From: JBBPZK01 sp965219175
GTDB lineage: Bacteria; Actinomycetota; Rubrobacteria; Rubrobacterales; Rubrobacteraceae
Length of the DNA: 64,000 bases
NCBI GenBank assembly: GCA_965219175.1
Contig: CBDCNI010000001.1
Span: forward strand, 868,001 to 932,000
Direction of reading: 5' to 3'
Shown here: one piece after another, positions 33,811-43,184 of the stretch
Numbering within the stretch: position 1 is the stretch's first letter
Layout: every line of letters begins with the position of its first letter
The notes under the pieces: generated by a model
The model's database searches: none
Told to the model about the DNA's origin: nothing
What the model saw: only the letters and a program-made list of their open reading frames with translations
Translations under genes and position numbers: made by a program

Positions 33811-34016
33811 GGATCGAACCCGCTCCGACTCTTGAAGAAGCGGCCGCGATAACGGCGGCGCTGGAAGTGCTGCAAGAGGAAAGTCCAGGAGAGTCCGTGC
33901 CAAGTACGGGTCCGGGCCGCTGGGAGCTTTCGGGGCGGCTGGAGTGGATGTTGCCGCCGGGGATGAAGTTGGAGGGCTCGCCGTGGTCTTATGCCGGCTG
34001 GGAAGGTAAGAGCTAG
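33807..34016 (+). CDS. Acyl-CoA carboxylase epsilon-like small subunit
   Basis: 69 residues. Pattern P-T-L-E-E-A-A-A-I-T-A-A-L-E-V-L (6-22) then a short C-terminal W-x-x-x-G-R-L-E-W part matches the small epsilon subunits of actinobacterial acyl-CoA carboxylases, which bridge the alpha and beta subunits. Its TTG overlaps the beta stop by 4 nt, and its TAG abuts the GTG of the alpha gene. Confidence 0.72.
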   Translation: MRIEPAPTLEEAAAITAALEVLQEESPGESVPSTGPGRWELSGRLEWMLPPGMKLEGSPWSYAGWEGKS

Positions 34017-35750
34017 GTGTTCGGGAAGGTACTGGTCGCCAACCGCGGGGAGATCTCGGTTCGCATAATCCGCGCGCTGCGGGAGATGGGTATCGTGAGC
34101 GTCGCGGTCTACTCGGACGCGGACCGGGAGTCTTTGCACGCGCGGCTGGCGGATGAGTCTTACCATCTCGGGCCTACGCCGGCGGGCGAGAGCTATCTAA
34201 ACATCGAGAAGCTGGTCGGTGTGGCGAAGCGCTCGGGGGCGGAGGCGGTTCATCCGGGGTATGGTTTCCTGGCTGAGAGTGCGGCGTTTGCGCGGGCTGT
34301 CGGGGAGGCTGGACTTGTCTGGATCGGTCCTCATCCCGAGGCGATAGAGAAGATGGGGAGCAAGGTCGAGTCGCGCAGGATCATGGCGAAGGCCGGAGTC
34401 CCGATCACTCCTGGCACAGAAGACCCCGTAACCTCACCGGAAGCCATCTTCGAGTTTGCTGGAGAGTACGGTTACCCGGTCGCGGTCAAAGCTTCATCCG
34501 GCGGCGGAGGGAAGGGCTTCGCCGTCGCGGAGGACAAGACGGAGGCGGAAGCCGCCTTCGAGCGGGCGAGTCGGGAGGGTGAGGCGTACTTCGGGGACGG
34601 GGCTGTGTATCTGGAGCGGTACCTCTCGAGGCCTCGGCACGTCGAGATCCAGGTGATAAGAGACAAACACGGCAACGCCGTTCATCTCGGCGAGCGTGAC
34701 TGCTCCATCCAGCGCCGCCACCAGAAGCTGATCGAGGAATGCCCCTCTCCGGCCATAGACCCCGCGATGCGCGAGGAGATGGGCCGCGCGGCGGTTGAGG
34801 CGGCGGAAGCGGTCGGCTACGATAACGTCGGCACCGTTGAGTTTCTAGTACAAGACGACGAGTTCTTCTTCCTTGAGATGAACACCCGCGTGCAGGTCGA
34901 GCATCCGGTTACCGAAGAAGTCACGGGGCTAGATATCGTAAAGACCGGCATCCGTGTCGCCGCCGGAGAACCACTGTCGTTCGCCCAGGAGGACGTAACC
35001 TGGCGGGGACACGCCATAGAAGTGCGCCTGAATGCCGAGGACCCTTCCAACGATTTTGCTCCGAGCCCCGGTTTCGTGACCGCCTACGAGGAGCCGGGCG
35101 GGCCGGGCGTGCGGGTTGACTCCTCGCTCGCGGGGCCGGGTGTCGTGCCGGAGTCCTACGATCCGCTTTTCGCGAAGCTCATCGTCCGGGGCGAGGACCG
35201 GACGGATGCCCTGGCGCGGCTGCGACGGGCGCTCGGGGAGTTCAAGGTCGAGGGGATCTCAACGACCCTACCCTTCCACCGCGCCATCCTGGATGACGAA
35301 GTCTTCGTCTCCGGGGACTACACGACGGGCTTTATCGCCGAGCGGCTGGATGGTATGGAGTTCGAAGCCGCCGCCGTTGGCGAGACTGGCGAGGCTCCCG
35401 AAAAAGAGGCACGTGAGGTCGAGGTCGAGGTGAACGGCAGGCTCTTTCGGGTCAAGGTGTTCTCGGAAGGGAAGGAGGCCGGGAAGGACACTCCGCCACG
35501 GCGCGGAGGTGGTGCGGCGCGTCGGGCGGGTGTGAGCGAGGGGGCGGTTGTGGCCCCGATGCAGGGGACAATCGTGAAGGTGCTCGTCGAGGAGGGTCAG
35601 GAGGTCGCAACCGACGAGGCGGTGTGCGTCCTGGAGGCGATGAAGATGGAAAGTGAGATCCGTGCCCAGAAAGACGGCCGCGTCTCCGAAGTCCTGGTAG
35701 AGGCCGGCCGAACCGTCCGCTCCGGTGAGCCCTTGATCGTCCTGGAGTAG
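34017..35750 (+). CDS. Acyl-CoA carboxylase alpha subunit (biotin carboxylase plus BCCP)
   Basis: 577 residues. Biotin carboxylase N-domain (F-G-K-V-L-V-A-N-R-G-E-I), ATP-grasp with K-A-S-S-G-G-G-G-K-G and the E-x-N-x-R-x-Q-V-E-H motif, then a linker and a C-terminal biotinyl domain with E-A-M-K-M, biotinyl lysine near residue 543. It carboxylates biotin with ATP and bicarbonate and delivers it to the beta subunit. GTG start at the end of the epsilon-like gene; the RtcB-like gene begins 6 nt after its stop. Confidence 0.94.
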   Translation: MFGKVLVANRGEISVRIIRALREMGIVSVAVYSDADRESLHARLADESYHLGPTPAGESYLNIEKLVGVAKRSGAEAVHPGYGFLAESAAFARAVGEAGLVWIGPHPEAIEKMGSKVESRRIMAKAGVPITPGTEDPVTSPEAIFEFAGEYGYPVAVKASSGGGGKGFAVAEDKTEAEAAFERASREGEAYFGDGAVYLERYLSRPRHVEIQVIRDKHGNAVHLGERDCSIQRRHQKLIEECPSPAIDPAMREEMGRAAVEAAEAVGYDNVGTVEFLVQDDEFFFLEMNTRVQVEHPVTEEVTGLDIVKTGIRVAAGEPLSFAQEDVTWRGHAIEVRLNAEDPSNDFAPSPGFVTAYEEPGGPGVRVDSSLAGPGVVPESYDPLFAKLIVRGEDRTDALARLRRALGEFKVEGISTTLPFHRAILDDEVFVSGDYTTGFIAERLDGMEFEAAAVGETGEAPEKEAREVEVEVNGRLFRVKVFSEGKEAGKDTPPRRGGGAARRAGVSEGAVVAPMQGTIVKVLVEEGQEVATDEAVCVLEAMKMESEIRAQKDGRVSEVLVEAGRTVRSGEPLIVLE

Positions 35751-35756
35751 CCTACT

Positions 35757-36827
35757 TTGACCGAGCAAACAGGAGACTTCGAGTGGAGCGGTGAAGGTGA
35801 GGGCGCCGAAGTCGTCCTCTACGCCCCGGATGACTCCGCTTTCGAGCGGGTGCTCCCCGCCGCCCGGCTTCCCGGTGCCGAAAGCCCAGTTTATGCTGCC
35901 GCTTCCCCGGAAAGGTTCGGGTGGGCCGCAGTCTCATCGTCGCACGTTGCGCCGGACCTCGTCTCCGCGCCTGCCTGGGAAATGCTCCTCTCCGCCGGTA
36001 TCGCTGTCGAGAACCTCGGTCCACTGGAAGAGTTGCCGCGTTTGATCTCGCGCAACCTCTCCGAAACGCGGCTGCCTACTCTTAACGAAGCGGGCGTGCG
36101 TAGGTTCTGCGAATTAGGAGCGTCAGCTGCCGCCGAGGATGGACTTATAGATGAGGAAGACCTTTCTCTCCTGAAAAGCCCGGAGGGCGATCCCGACGCC
36201 CTGGGTCGACGGGCGATCTCCGCAGGCACGCTGGATTGGGAAGGGCTCGGTGAGTTTGGTGCGTACGGAGTGGGGGAGGTCCTTGACTCCGAAAGGGCCG
36301 AGATGCTCGGCCTTGAAGCGGGTGCGCTGGTATTGGTAGCCAGAGTTGGGGCCGGAGACCTCGGACGGTTGGCGCTCTCCGGGCATCGGGATCGTATCTT
36401 GAGCCGGGTACGGAACGAAGACTTCGGCGCGGAGGAAGACCTACCGGCCGCTCCTCTCGACACCGAAGAAGCGGCGGACCTTCTCGCCGCCACAGCCGCA
36501 GCCGCCAATTTCGCCGCCGGACGAGCAGCATTACTGCTGTACGCGCTCCGGCAAGCGATATGCGATTTCGCCGGAGAGCTGGCACCCCTCTCATCCTGGC
36601 GATTAGGAGGTTTCGAGGAGCGGGACGGCTTGCTCTTGCACCGGCAAAACCTCGCGGCGGTCGGAAGAGGCGAGTCGCTGGTATCGGGGAGCAGCGTGGC
36701 AACGGCGACGGGCGGTATGCTGGGGAGCGCACCGCATTTCGGGGCGCCGGAGAAAGACGGCGAGTGGATCTGGGAAGAGGCCGGGCTGCTGGAGCGCGTT
36801 GCGGAGTTGTACTCTCTGGAGCGTTAG
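35757..36827 (+). CDS. Divergent RtcB-like protein, probable pseudoenzyme
   Basis: 356 residues, shorter than RtcB RNA ligases (about 400-480). The alignment by eye is collinear: E-E-D-L plus a spaced R-R-A-I-S-A-G-T-L (about 133-159) on RtcB E-E-D-L..R-A-x-x-R-G..L-G-T-L; V-L-D-S-E-R-A-E-M-L-G-L-E-A-G (175-189); A-A-P-L-D-T-E-E, A-A-A-A-N-F-A-A-G-R (247-256); L-H295-R-Q-N on H-R-K-G; S-L-V-S-G-S-S-V-A-T-A (307-317) on V-L-I-P-G-S-M-G-T-A; and the end A-G-L-L-E-R-V-A-E-L. Metal ligands are gone: the G-N-H-F motif reads A-Y-G-V-G, the H-x-G-S-R-G motif reads R-V-G-A-G-D, the D-I-G-C-G motif and the later H-N are not found. Only the guanylated histidine position is kept. A ligase is unlikely; a binding or scaffold role is possible. 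TTG start with GGAG. Confidence 0.7.
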   Translation: MTEQTGDFEWSGEGEGAEVVLYAPDDSAFERVLPAARLPGAESPVYAAASPERFGWAAVSSSHVAPDLVSAPAWEMLLSAGIAVENLGPLEELPRLISRNLSETRLPTLNEAGVRRFCELGASAAAEDGLIDEEDLSLLKSPEGDPDALGRRAISAGTLDWEGLGEFGAYGVGEVLDSERAEMLGLEAGALVLVARVGAGDLGRLALSGHRDRILSRVRNEDFGAEEDLPAAPLDTEEAADLLAATAAAANFAAGRAALLLYALRQAICDFAGELAPLSSWRLGGFEERDGLLLHRQNLAAVGRGESLVSGSSVATATGGMLGSAPHFGAPEKDGEWIWEEAGLLERVAELYSLER

Positions 36828-36869
36828 CGGGAACGCGATGTTGGTTGAGATAGCTATGGGAGGATTTAG

Positions 36870-37118
36870 ATGAGCAGCGAAGTCCTGGACAAGATGGTGC
36901 AGTTGGTCACGGCGGCGTTCGGACTCGTGGCGGCGCTCGCGTGGAACGAGGCCATTCAGGGTCTTTTCACCCTGATCTTCGGTGAGGCGGGTGACCTTGC
37001 GGCCAAGTTCTTATACGCGGTTCTCATTACGGTCATCGTGGTGTTCATTACGGTGAGGCTCGGGCGGCTGGCCGAGAGGGTCAAGAAAGACGAAGGCGAC
37101 GAGGCTTCAGGGAGTTAG
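36870..37118 (+). CDS. DUF5654 family small membrane protein
   Basis: 82 residues with two membrane helices (about 12-36 and 45-64) and a charged C-terminus. The V-T-A-A-F-G-L-V-A-A-L-A-W-N-E-A-I motif (13-29) is the family hallmark. Function unknown. A GGGAGG site precedes the ATG. Its stop codon overlaps the stop of the convergent gene inside a hairpin loop. Confidence 0.82.
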   Translation: MSSEVLDKMVQLVTAAFGLVAALAWNEAIQGLFTLIFGEAGDLAAKFLYAVLITVIVVFITVRLGRLAERVKKDEGDEASGS

Positions 37119-37130
37119 CGCTCCCTGAAG
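37105..37130. terminator. Bidirectional hairpin containing both convergent stop codons
   Basis: CTTCAGGGAG (37105-37114) and CTCCCTGAAG (37121-37130) are perfectly complementary with a 6-nt loop TTAGCG. The loop contains the TAG of the DUF5654 gene and, on the other strand, the TAA of the nuclease-like gene, overlapping by 2 bases. No T-run follows on either side. Confidence 0.55.
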
Positions 37131-37617
37131 TCCTCCGGCGTGATCTGGTTCATCCAGTCCTTGAATTTGTCTACCACTTCATCCTCCGGCGTGTCCTCCA
37201 TCGCCTCCTCGAAGACAACGGCGGCCTCTTCTATAACGTCGTCTGAGGCGTAGATCTCCGCCCCGGATCTTATAGCGAGGGCTATGGCGTCCGATGGCCG
37301 GGAGTCGACCTCGACGATGCGCCCGCCGATCTCCAAACTTATCGTTGCGAAGAAGGTCGAATCTCTGAGGTCGGTGACTGTGATCCGCGTCATGGAACCG
37401 CCGAGCTCCGAGACCAGGTTCACGGCCAGGTCGTGGGTGAGCGGGCGTGGGAACTCCTGGTTCTGGAGTTTCATGAGGATCGACCGCGCCTCGTTCTGGC
37501 CGACCCAAATCGGCAGGTATCTATTGTCCTCCTCGACCTTGAGGATAACTATGGGGCTCGAAGTAAAGAGGTCCATGTTTATGCCGTAAATGGACATCCT
37601 TGTGAAACCGTTGGCGC

Positions 37618-37621
<4 letters not shown>
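37115..37621 (-). CDS. Bifunctional nuclease family protein (DUF151)
   Basis: About 168 residues. The core M-D-L-F-T-S-S-P-I-V-I-L-K, R-Y-L-P-I-W-V-G-Q-N-E-A, R-P-L-T-H-D-L, S-R-P-S-D-A-I-A-L-A-I-R (with the conserved S-R-P-S-D) is the BFN/DUF151 domain, reported in plants and some bacteria with nuclease activity. The C-terminal acidic tail is variable. GTG 37621 with GGGAG 10 nt upstream is chosen; ATG 37597 is an alternative. Function here is inferred from the family. Confidence 0.82.
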
Positions 37622-38247
<626 letters not shown>

Positions 38248-38257
38248 TTTTATCTCG

Positions 38258-38503
38258 TTAACCGCAGCCGCAGCCTCCGCCGCAACATCCTCCGCTATTG
38301 CCGCCTTGAGCCATCCGGGCGTCCATGACTGGGTTGGACGACATCATCGAGACGCCGGGCGTTATAGACGCGAAGTTGGAGATCACACGCAGAGACTCCG
38401 TTTCACAATCCGGACAATTCGCCGGCTCGTCGGCCGCCCTCATCGGGCGCATCTCGTCAAAGTGTCCTCCGCACTCGGGACATTTGTACTCGTAAAGAGC
38501 CAT
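38258..38503 (-). CDS. FmdB family zinc ribbon protein
   Basis: About 81 residues. The start M-A-L-Y-E-Y-K-C-P-E-C-G-G and the second pair C-P-D-C give a four-cysteine zinc ribbon, the FmdB pattern. The tail is rich in glycine and cysteine (C-C-G-G-G-C-G-C-G). Putative regulatory or small binding protein; function unknown. ATG 38503 with GAGGTGG is preferred to an upstream ATG at 38512. The DUF309 gene follows 10 nt downstream. Confidence 0.88.
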   Translation of the reverse strand: MALYEYKCPECGGHFDEMRPMRAADEPANCPDCETESLRVISNFASITPGVSMMSSNPVMDARMAQGGNSGGCCGGGCGCG

Positions 38504-38670
38504 GGGTTCCACCTCTCACTCACTACTCTCTTATCCAGCAGAACCATTTTACCCCCTGTGTCTGAGATCTGTAGTCAAGCCCCTTACTGTACCCGCGATA
38601 TAGCGCCACATTGAAGAAGGAGCCGCAAAAGCGTAAACTCATTCCCTGGCACGAAGCGGCAGTCCGGCGC

Positions 38671-38743
38671 GGGGCCGTAGCTCAGTTGGGAGAGCGCCGC
38701 CTTTGCACGGCGGAGGTCAGGGGTTCGAATCCCCTCGGCTCCA
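38671..38743 (+). tRNA. tRNA-Ala (TGC)
   Basis: Acceptor GGGGCCG/CGGCTCC (one G-T wobble), D-arm GCTC-GAGC, anticodon stem CCGCC/GGCGG with anticodon TGC at 38704-38706, T-loop GTTCGAATC, discriminator A at 38743. CCA is not encoded. Confidence 0.97.
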
Positions 38744-39041
38744 CTTTCGAGAGGCCAGGTTGTCGGCTCGTGTCTCTTGCGGGGGACGGTTCGAAGACTT
38801 CTACCACCACATCCACTAACAAAGCCGAGATGGACGCGTGTTCGTCGGCTCTCGAGTCCGGTTCAGCGACGAAACAAAGCTGCAGCCTGTCGCTCACGGA
38901 CATAGTATCGAGGGGGATCAGGTTGCGTCTTTTCGGCCTGTGTCGAACGTGCCAGGGTTTGGGTTACTATAAGGGAGCTTCAGGAGTTGGGCGGGATCCA
39001 ACATGTGCCTGTGAGTAAAGCGAGCGCGGAGGTACGGAACT
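38744..39041. other. Intergenic stretch between tRNA-Ala and the TM2-like gene
   Basis: About 300 nt. No coding signal on either strand apart from frames that read through the tRNA. The promoter of the downstream gene is probably near 38960-38980, but no clear -35 box was found. Confidence 0.35.
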
Positions 39042-39248
39042 ATGAGAGACCCGGCATTGGCGGCGGTTTTGAGCGCGGTTATCCCCGGAGTGGGACAGTT
39101 TTACAACGGTCGCATCCTGGCCGGAATCTTTTGGCTGATAATCACGCCTGGACTTTGGATCGGCACCGGCGGCCTGCTGGGCTGGACCGCCCACGTCATC
39201 TCTTCTTACTTCGCCTACAGATACGCTCGTGATCACCGGGTTCGCTGA
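39042..39248 (+). CDS. TM2-like small membrane protein
   Basis: 68 residues with two hydrophobic helices. The A-A-V-L-S-A-V-I-P-G-V-G-Q-F-Y-N-G-R-I motif (7-25) is typical of small TM2-type membrane proteins in actinobacteria, with a short basic C-terminal tail. Function unknown. A GGAGG lies 9 nt upstream of ATG 39042. Confidence 0.8.
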   Translation: MRDPALAAVLSAVIPGVGQFYNGRILAGIFWLIITPGLWIGTGGLLGWTAHVISSYFAYRYARDHRVR

Positions 39249-39310
39249 CAGGTAGCTCTTGAGGGAAATATCTCTCCAACACAGAATCCCTCTGTCTCCG
39301 AAGACGGCGC

Positions 39311-40432
39311 GTGGTTGATTTGATGGACCGGTTGATCTCGGTGGGGCGGACGCTGGAAGATATCCTGGACCGGCTCAGGGCCGAGGTAAAGCAGCGGATG
39401 GAGTGGATGGGGCCGGTCGAGATCCTGCCTTACCGTGGACACGGAACCCCGCGGAACCTGTTCCTGAAAGGTCGCGTGCTGGTCGGGAAAGGCATCACCA
39501 GATCCAACGAAAACGACACCCTCATAACAAACGTGCTGAACATGATCCGCCGGTTCGCGAGCGACGAAGTTCCTTTTGCCCGCGTTCGCGCCCGATACGA
39601 AGGACACGAGTTGGAGGTCGCGGCCAACAAGGAAGGTTTCTTCGACTTGCGCTTCGACCTCGATGACGCGCCGGAGGGAGCCGAGGCGTCGAAGGAGTGG
39701 CGTCCAGTCGAGATCGAGCTTCTGTGGCCCCACCGCGAAGGAGAGGAGGTGCGGGCCACCGGACACGTGCTCGTCCCCTCGGAGTCTCGCTTCGGTGTGA
39801 TCAGCGACCTCGACGATACGGTCGTCCGAACGAGCGTCAGGAGCCTCCTCAAGATGCTCAAACTCGTACTCTTGAGCAACGCCCACGCAAGGCTCCCTTT
39901 CGAAGGCGTTGCTTCTTTCTACCAGGCGCTGCGACGTGGCACGGGGCAGGAATTCAATCCCATCTTCTACGTGTCGAACGGTCCCTGGAACCTATACGAC
40001 CTCATGGAAGATTTCCTGGACCTGAACGAGTTGCCGGCTGGACCGCTTTTTCTCAGGGACTGGAGCGCGACCACCGTGCGGGGGAAGAACAAAGACCACA
40101 AGCTCGACATCATACGCACGCTCCTGGCGACCTATCCACAACTCCAGTTCGTCCTGATCGGGGACTCCGGAGAGAAAGACCCCGAGATTTATCGTAGGGT
40201 CGTCCTTGAAAATCCCGGTCGCATCCACACGATCTACATCCGGGACGTGGGTACGAGGGAGCGGGCTGACGAGGTCCACGCCATCGCCGGAGAAATTAGC
40301 CCCCACGGAGTAGAGATGCTGCTCGTTCCAGACACGGCCGCCGCAGCGGAACACGCCGCCCGGAAGGGCTTCATCTCGCCCGAAGACCTCCCGCAAGTCC
40401 TCTCCCAAGTGCGTCGCGAAAGCGCCACCTAA
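39311..40432 (+). CDS. App1-type phosphatidate phosphatase family protein
   Basis: 373 residues. The App1 catalytic (HAD-like) domain carries D166-L-D168-D-T170 after V-I-S, as in DxDxT-type phosphatidate phosphatases. Other family parts: V-S-N-G-P-W-N-L-Y-D, F-L-D-L-N-E-L-P, H-K-L-D-I-I, L-I-G-D-S-G-E-K-D-P. The N-terminal 150 residues are the App1 beta-rich domain. It would dephosphorylate phosphatidic acid or a related lipid. GTG 39311 or ATG 39323 as start. Confidence 0.82.
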   Translation: MVDLMDRLISVGRTLEDILDRLRAEVKQRMEWMGPVEILPYRGHGTPRNLFLKGRVLVGKGITRSNENDTLITNVLNMIRRFASDEVPFARVRARYEGHELEVAANKEGFFDLRFDLDDAPEGAEASKEWRPVEIELLWPHREGEEVRATGHVLVPSESRFGVISDLDDTVVRTSVRSLLKMLKLVLLSNAHARLPFEGVASFYQALRRGTGQEFNPIFYVSNGPWNLYDLMEDFLDLNELPAGPLFLRDWSATTVRGKNKDHKLDIIRTLLATYPQLQFVLIGDSGEKDPEIYRRVVLENPGRIHTIYIRDVGTRERADEVHAIAGEISPHGVEMLLVPDTAAAAEHAARKGFISPEDLPQVLSQVRRESAT

Positions 40433-40584
40433 GCCATCCAGTGGTTCCAACCGTCGCGACCATTCGGAAGCTGATCCCCCTTATGAGATCATCCGTGTGA
40501 ATAAAATCTCCAGAACATATACGTGAACGTACAAGTGTATTAATATTGCGCGGGTGATCTAACAGTTAGGAGCGTCTGGCTAGG

Positions 40585-41793
40585 ATGTCATCTCTCTCGG
40601 GAACAAACAACAGCGAAGGTCCGGCTGGAGGTTCGGAGGACCAGGGGAGTATATTGCGTCAGCCGAAAGCTGTCTGGGCGGTTGCTTTCGCCTGTGTGAT
40701 CGCCTTTATGGGACTCGGGCTCGTGGACCCGATACTGCCGGCTATCGCCTCCCAGCTCGACGCGACCCAGAGCCAGGTCGAGTTGTTGTTTACCAGTTAC
40801 TTTTTGGTAACCGGGGTCGCGATGATCATTACCGGCGCTGTTTCTAGCCGGGCAGGTCATAAGCGGACGCTGCTGGTAGGGCTCGGGCTCATCGTGATCT
40901 TCAGCGCGTTGGCCGGTGCGTCCGGCAGCATAGGGAGCATCGTTGCTTTTAGGGCCGGATGGGGGCTCGGCAATGCGTTGTTTATCGCTACCGCGCTTGC
41001 CGTAATAGTCGAAGTATCCACCGCCGGGACGGAGAGGGCGGTCATCCTGTACGAGGCGGCGCTGGGGCTCGGCATATCCGTTGGTCCATTGCTCGGAGGC
41101 TTGCTCGGCGGGGTAAGCTGGAGAGGTCCTTTCCTGGGTGTGGCCGTTCTTATGTCCGTCGGTTTCGTCGCCATCCTTGCTCTCTTGCCGCCGATACCAA
41201 AAGCCGAGCACAAAAGTTCGGTCCTCGACCCGATACGGGCGCTAAAGCATCGCGGTTTGCTCACCCTGGGCCTCACGGCGCTCTGCTACAACTTCGGCTT
41301 CTTTACCCTGCTCGCCTACACTCCTTTCCCGCTTCGGCTGGACGCCCACGGCCTGGGGCTGGTCTTCTTCGGATGGGGCATAATGCTCGCCGTCACATCG
41401 GTATTCGTCGCCCCGAGGCTTCAGGAGCGGTTCGGCACGCTACCCACGATGTATGCGATGCTTCTCCTGATCTCCGCGGACCTGCTAGTCATGGGACTCG
41501 GCATCTCCTCGCGCCCGCTGCTCATCGTCGCCGTGATAGTAGGTGGCGCATTCCTCGGCACGAACAACACCCTCATCACCACCGCCGTTATGAAATCCTC
41601 GCCCGTCGAGCGTCCCGTCGCTTCGGCGGCTTACAGCTTTGTCCGGTTCGTGGGAGGCGGTATAGCTCCCTTTCTGGCCGGTAAACTGGCTGAGTGGTTC
41701 GTGCCGAGCATCCCGTTCTACGTCGGGTCGGCGGTCGTCGTCCTGAGCATCGTGGTCCTCCTCCTCGGGCGCTCGTACCTCAAGATGGTGTAA
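40585..41793 (+). CDS. MFS transporter (DHA1-like)
   Basis: 402 residues, 12 membrane segments. F-M-G-L-G-L-V-D-P-I-L-P-A-I-A near the N-terminus, S-S-R-A-G-H-K-R-T in the first loop and G-I-S-V-G-P-L-L-G-G-L-L-G in helix 5 are antiporter signatures. Probable drug or metabolite exporter. The AT-rich upstream region (40496-40560) probably holds the promoter. Confidence 0.85.
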   Translation: MSSLSGTNNSEGPAGGSEDQGSILRQPKAVWAVAFACVIAFMGLGLVDPILPAIASQLDATQSQVELLFTSYFLVTGVAMIITGAVSSRAGHKRTLLVGLGLIVIFSALAGASGSIGSIVAFRAGWGLGNALFIATALAVIVEVSTAGTERAVILYEAALGLGISVGPLLGGLLGGVSWRGPFLGVAVLMSVGFVAILALLPPIPKAEHKSSVLDPIRALKHRGLLTLGLTALCYNFGFFTLLAYTPFPLRLDAHGLGLVFFGWGIMLAVTSVFVAPRLQERFGTLPTMYAMLLLISADLLVMGLGISSRPLLIVAVIVGGAFLGTNNTLITTAVMKSSPVERPVASAAYSFVRFVGGGIAPFLAGKLAEWFVPSIPFYVGSAVVVLSIVVLLLGRSYLKMV

Positions 41794-41829
41794 GCGGCGC
41801 AATTTCGCGCCAACCCTTCGGCCGGTAGA

Positions 41830-42129
41830 TCAGCCAGCCGCTTCCAGGCAACGGACACCCTCCGAGCCTACCGTCGCCGAGTGCTCTGTTCCGGGCTCCA
41901 CGTCCAGCCGGTCTCCCGCTTCGAGCTCGAAATCTCCATCCCTGGTGTGAAATACGATGCCGCCGGACACGCAGTAAAGAACCTTGTGGTAGGCGTGCGA
42001 GTGCCACCCGTACCGATAACCCGGCTCGTTGCCCCAGCCGTGAGGGGAGAGACCTTCTTTCTCGAAAGCGGCTTCGATCTCTTGTAAACCAGACGATTTT
42101 CCAGCTTTCTTTATTTGAGTAGACAACAA
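41830..42129 (-). CDS. Cupin domain protein
   Basis: About 99 residues from TTG 42129 after an AAGGAGACG site. Cupin features: H-S-H-A-Y-H-K-V-L-Y-C-V-S-G, G-D-F-E-L-E-A-G-D-R-L-D-V, and E-P-G-T-E-H-S-A-T-V-G. Metal-binding His/Glu in motif 1 (H-S-H) and a His in motif 2. Small-molecule binding or stress role, substrate unknown. Convergent with the MFS gene. Confidence 0.75.
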   Translation of the reverse strand: MLSTQIKKAGKSSGLQEIEAAFEKEGLSPHGWGNEPGYRYGWHSHAYHKVLYCVSGGIVFHTRDGDFELEAGDRLDVEPGTEHSATVGSEGVRCLEAAG

Positions 42130-42295
42130 CGTCTCCTTACCAGATCTACATCTACACCAGAGCACGCAAGATTATGGCATCAGCATGCCGGATAAACCAC
42201 CCTTCGGCTTCGTTGTTGGATCGGACGCGTGAACCAAAGAGCCCCGGGCGGCGTATCGAAGGTAACATAATGTAAACGGCAGAAAGGAAGATTCG

Positions 42296-42940
42296 TTGTC
42301 CGGCACCAATGTATCCTCGGGGGCGAAGCTCTTTTTGCCCATACTATTCATCGCGGTTCTTGGTATTCTGCTGGGAGCGTGCGGAGGTGGCGGCAACTCC
42401 TCCTCGAACTCTAACTCTTCCAAAAAGGGCGCGTCTCAGAACACTTCTCCTTCGGGTAGTTCTTCATCCAATTCTCCTTCTACCAACGCTTCTTCTACCG
42501 TTGCTCCCGCCGCCACGACTACGGGGTCCACGTCCGGCCTGGCGAGCAAGACCGTCCAACTCTCTGAAAGCCGAAAATCCGGGGTAAGCGGCAAAGCAAC
42601 CTTCACCAACACGAAAGGCGGGGTTCGGGTCGTGCTGAGTACGAAAAACCTGAGCATGAACATGGAGAAGCCCGGCACCGAGCATCTCGCCCACATCCAC
42701 CAACCCGGTACTTGCGGTGGAGATAGGACTGGAAAAGGAGCCCCGGTTGAGTATCCACTGAAGCCGCTATACACCAAGAAAGACGGGAGCGGGACGAGCA
42801 CCACCGTCATCGAGAAGATCACCGTCTCCAGCCTGTTCTCGGGCGCACCCAAATACGTCAACGTACACGCCATGAAAAAAGGAAGCGGCGTGCCTCCCGG
42901 AATATCTTGCGGGGACATCTCCAACATACTGGGAGGTTGA
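42296..42940 (+). CDS. Lipoprotein with a Cu/Zn-superoxide-dismutase- or CHRD-like domain
   Basis: 214 residues. Signal peptide with lipobox L-L-G-A-C29, then a long Ser/Thr/Asn-rich linker to about residue 85, then a C-terminal beta domain with E-H-L-A-H-I-H-Q-P-G-T-C and V-N-V-H-A-M-K-K-G, which resemble the copper-ligand strand of SodC and the CHRD family. Enough ligands for an active SOD are not visible. TTG start with an AGAAAGGAAG site. Extracellular, membrane-attached. Confidence 0.7.
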   Translation: MSGTNVSSGAKLFLPILFIAVLGILLGACGGGGNSSSNSNSSKKGASQNTSPSGSSSSNSPSTNASSTVAPAATTTGSTSGLASKTVQLSESRKSGVSGKATFTNTKGGVRVVLSTKNLSMNMEKPGTEHLAHIHQPGTCGGDRTGKGAPVEYPLKPLYTKKDGSGTSTTVIEKITVSSLFSGAPKYVNVHAMKKGSGVPPGISCGDISNILGG

Positions 42941-42987
42941 CGGAGACTCTCCGCCGCCGGCAGAATTCTCGCGAACGAAGAGCAATG

Positions 42988-43031
42988 CCTGTACTTGTAA
43001 GTGGTTCTGTAAGCGATTCCGCAAGTACGGG
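42988..43031. other. 10-bp hairpin between lipoprotein and M23-like gene
   Basis: CCTGTACTTG (42988-42997) pairs with CAAGTACGGG (43022-43031) with one G-U type pair. No T-run. Could belong to the leader of the M23-like gene or to the lipoprotein transcript end. Confidence 0.35.
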
Positions 43032-43184
43032 CGTTTGCCCAGAAGACCTACTCCGCCCCGATACTCTCCGAACTTGGTCCTTCTTGTAGGGCGCGTCGTT
43101 AGAGTTTTGTAGCGACTGCTAAAGGTTTACGGGTGCTTGTCCGATAACATGCATTAGCTGTAGAAAAAACTTCTGGAGGGGAAG

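Noticed and set aside
38682..38903. Minus-strand frame across tRNA-Ala
   Set aside because: Its peptide is the reverse complement of the tRNA, a well-known false-positive protein.
42941..43184. Possible c-di-AMP (ydaO) riboswitch before the M23-like gene
   Set aside because: Wall-lysis genes often carry one, but the conserved core was not found; only a simple hairpin is present.
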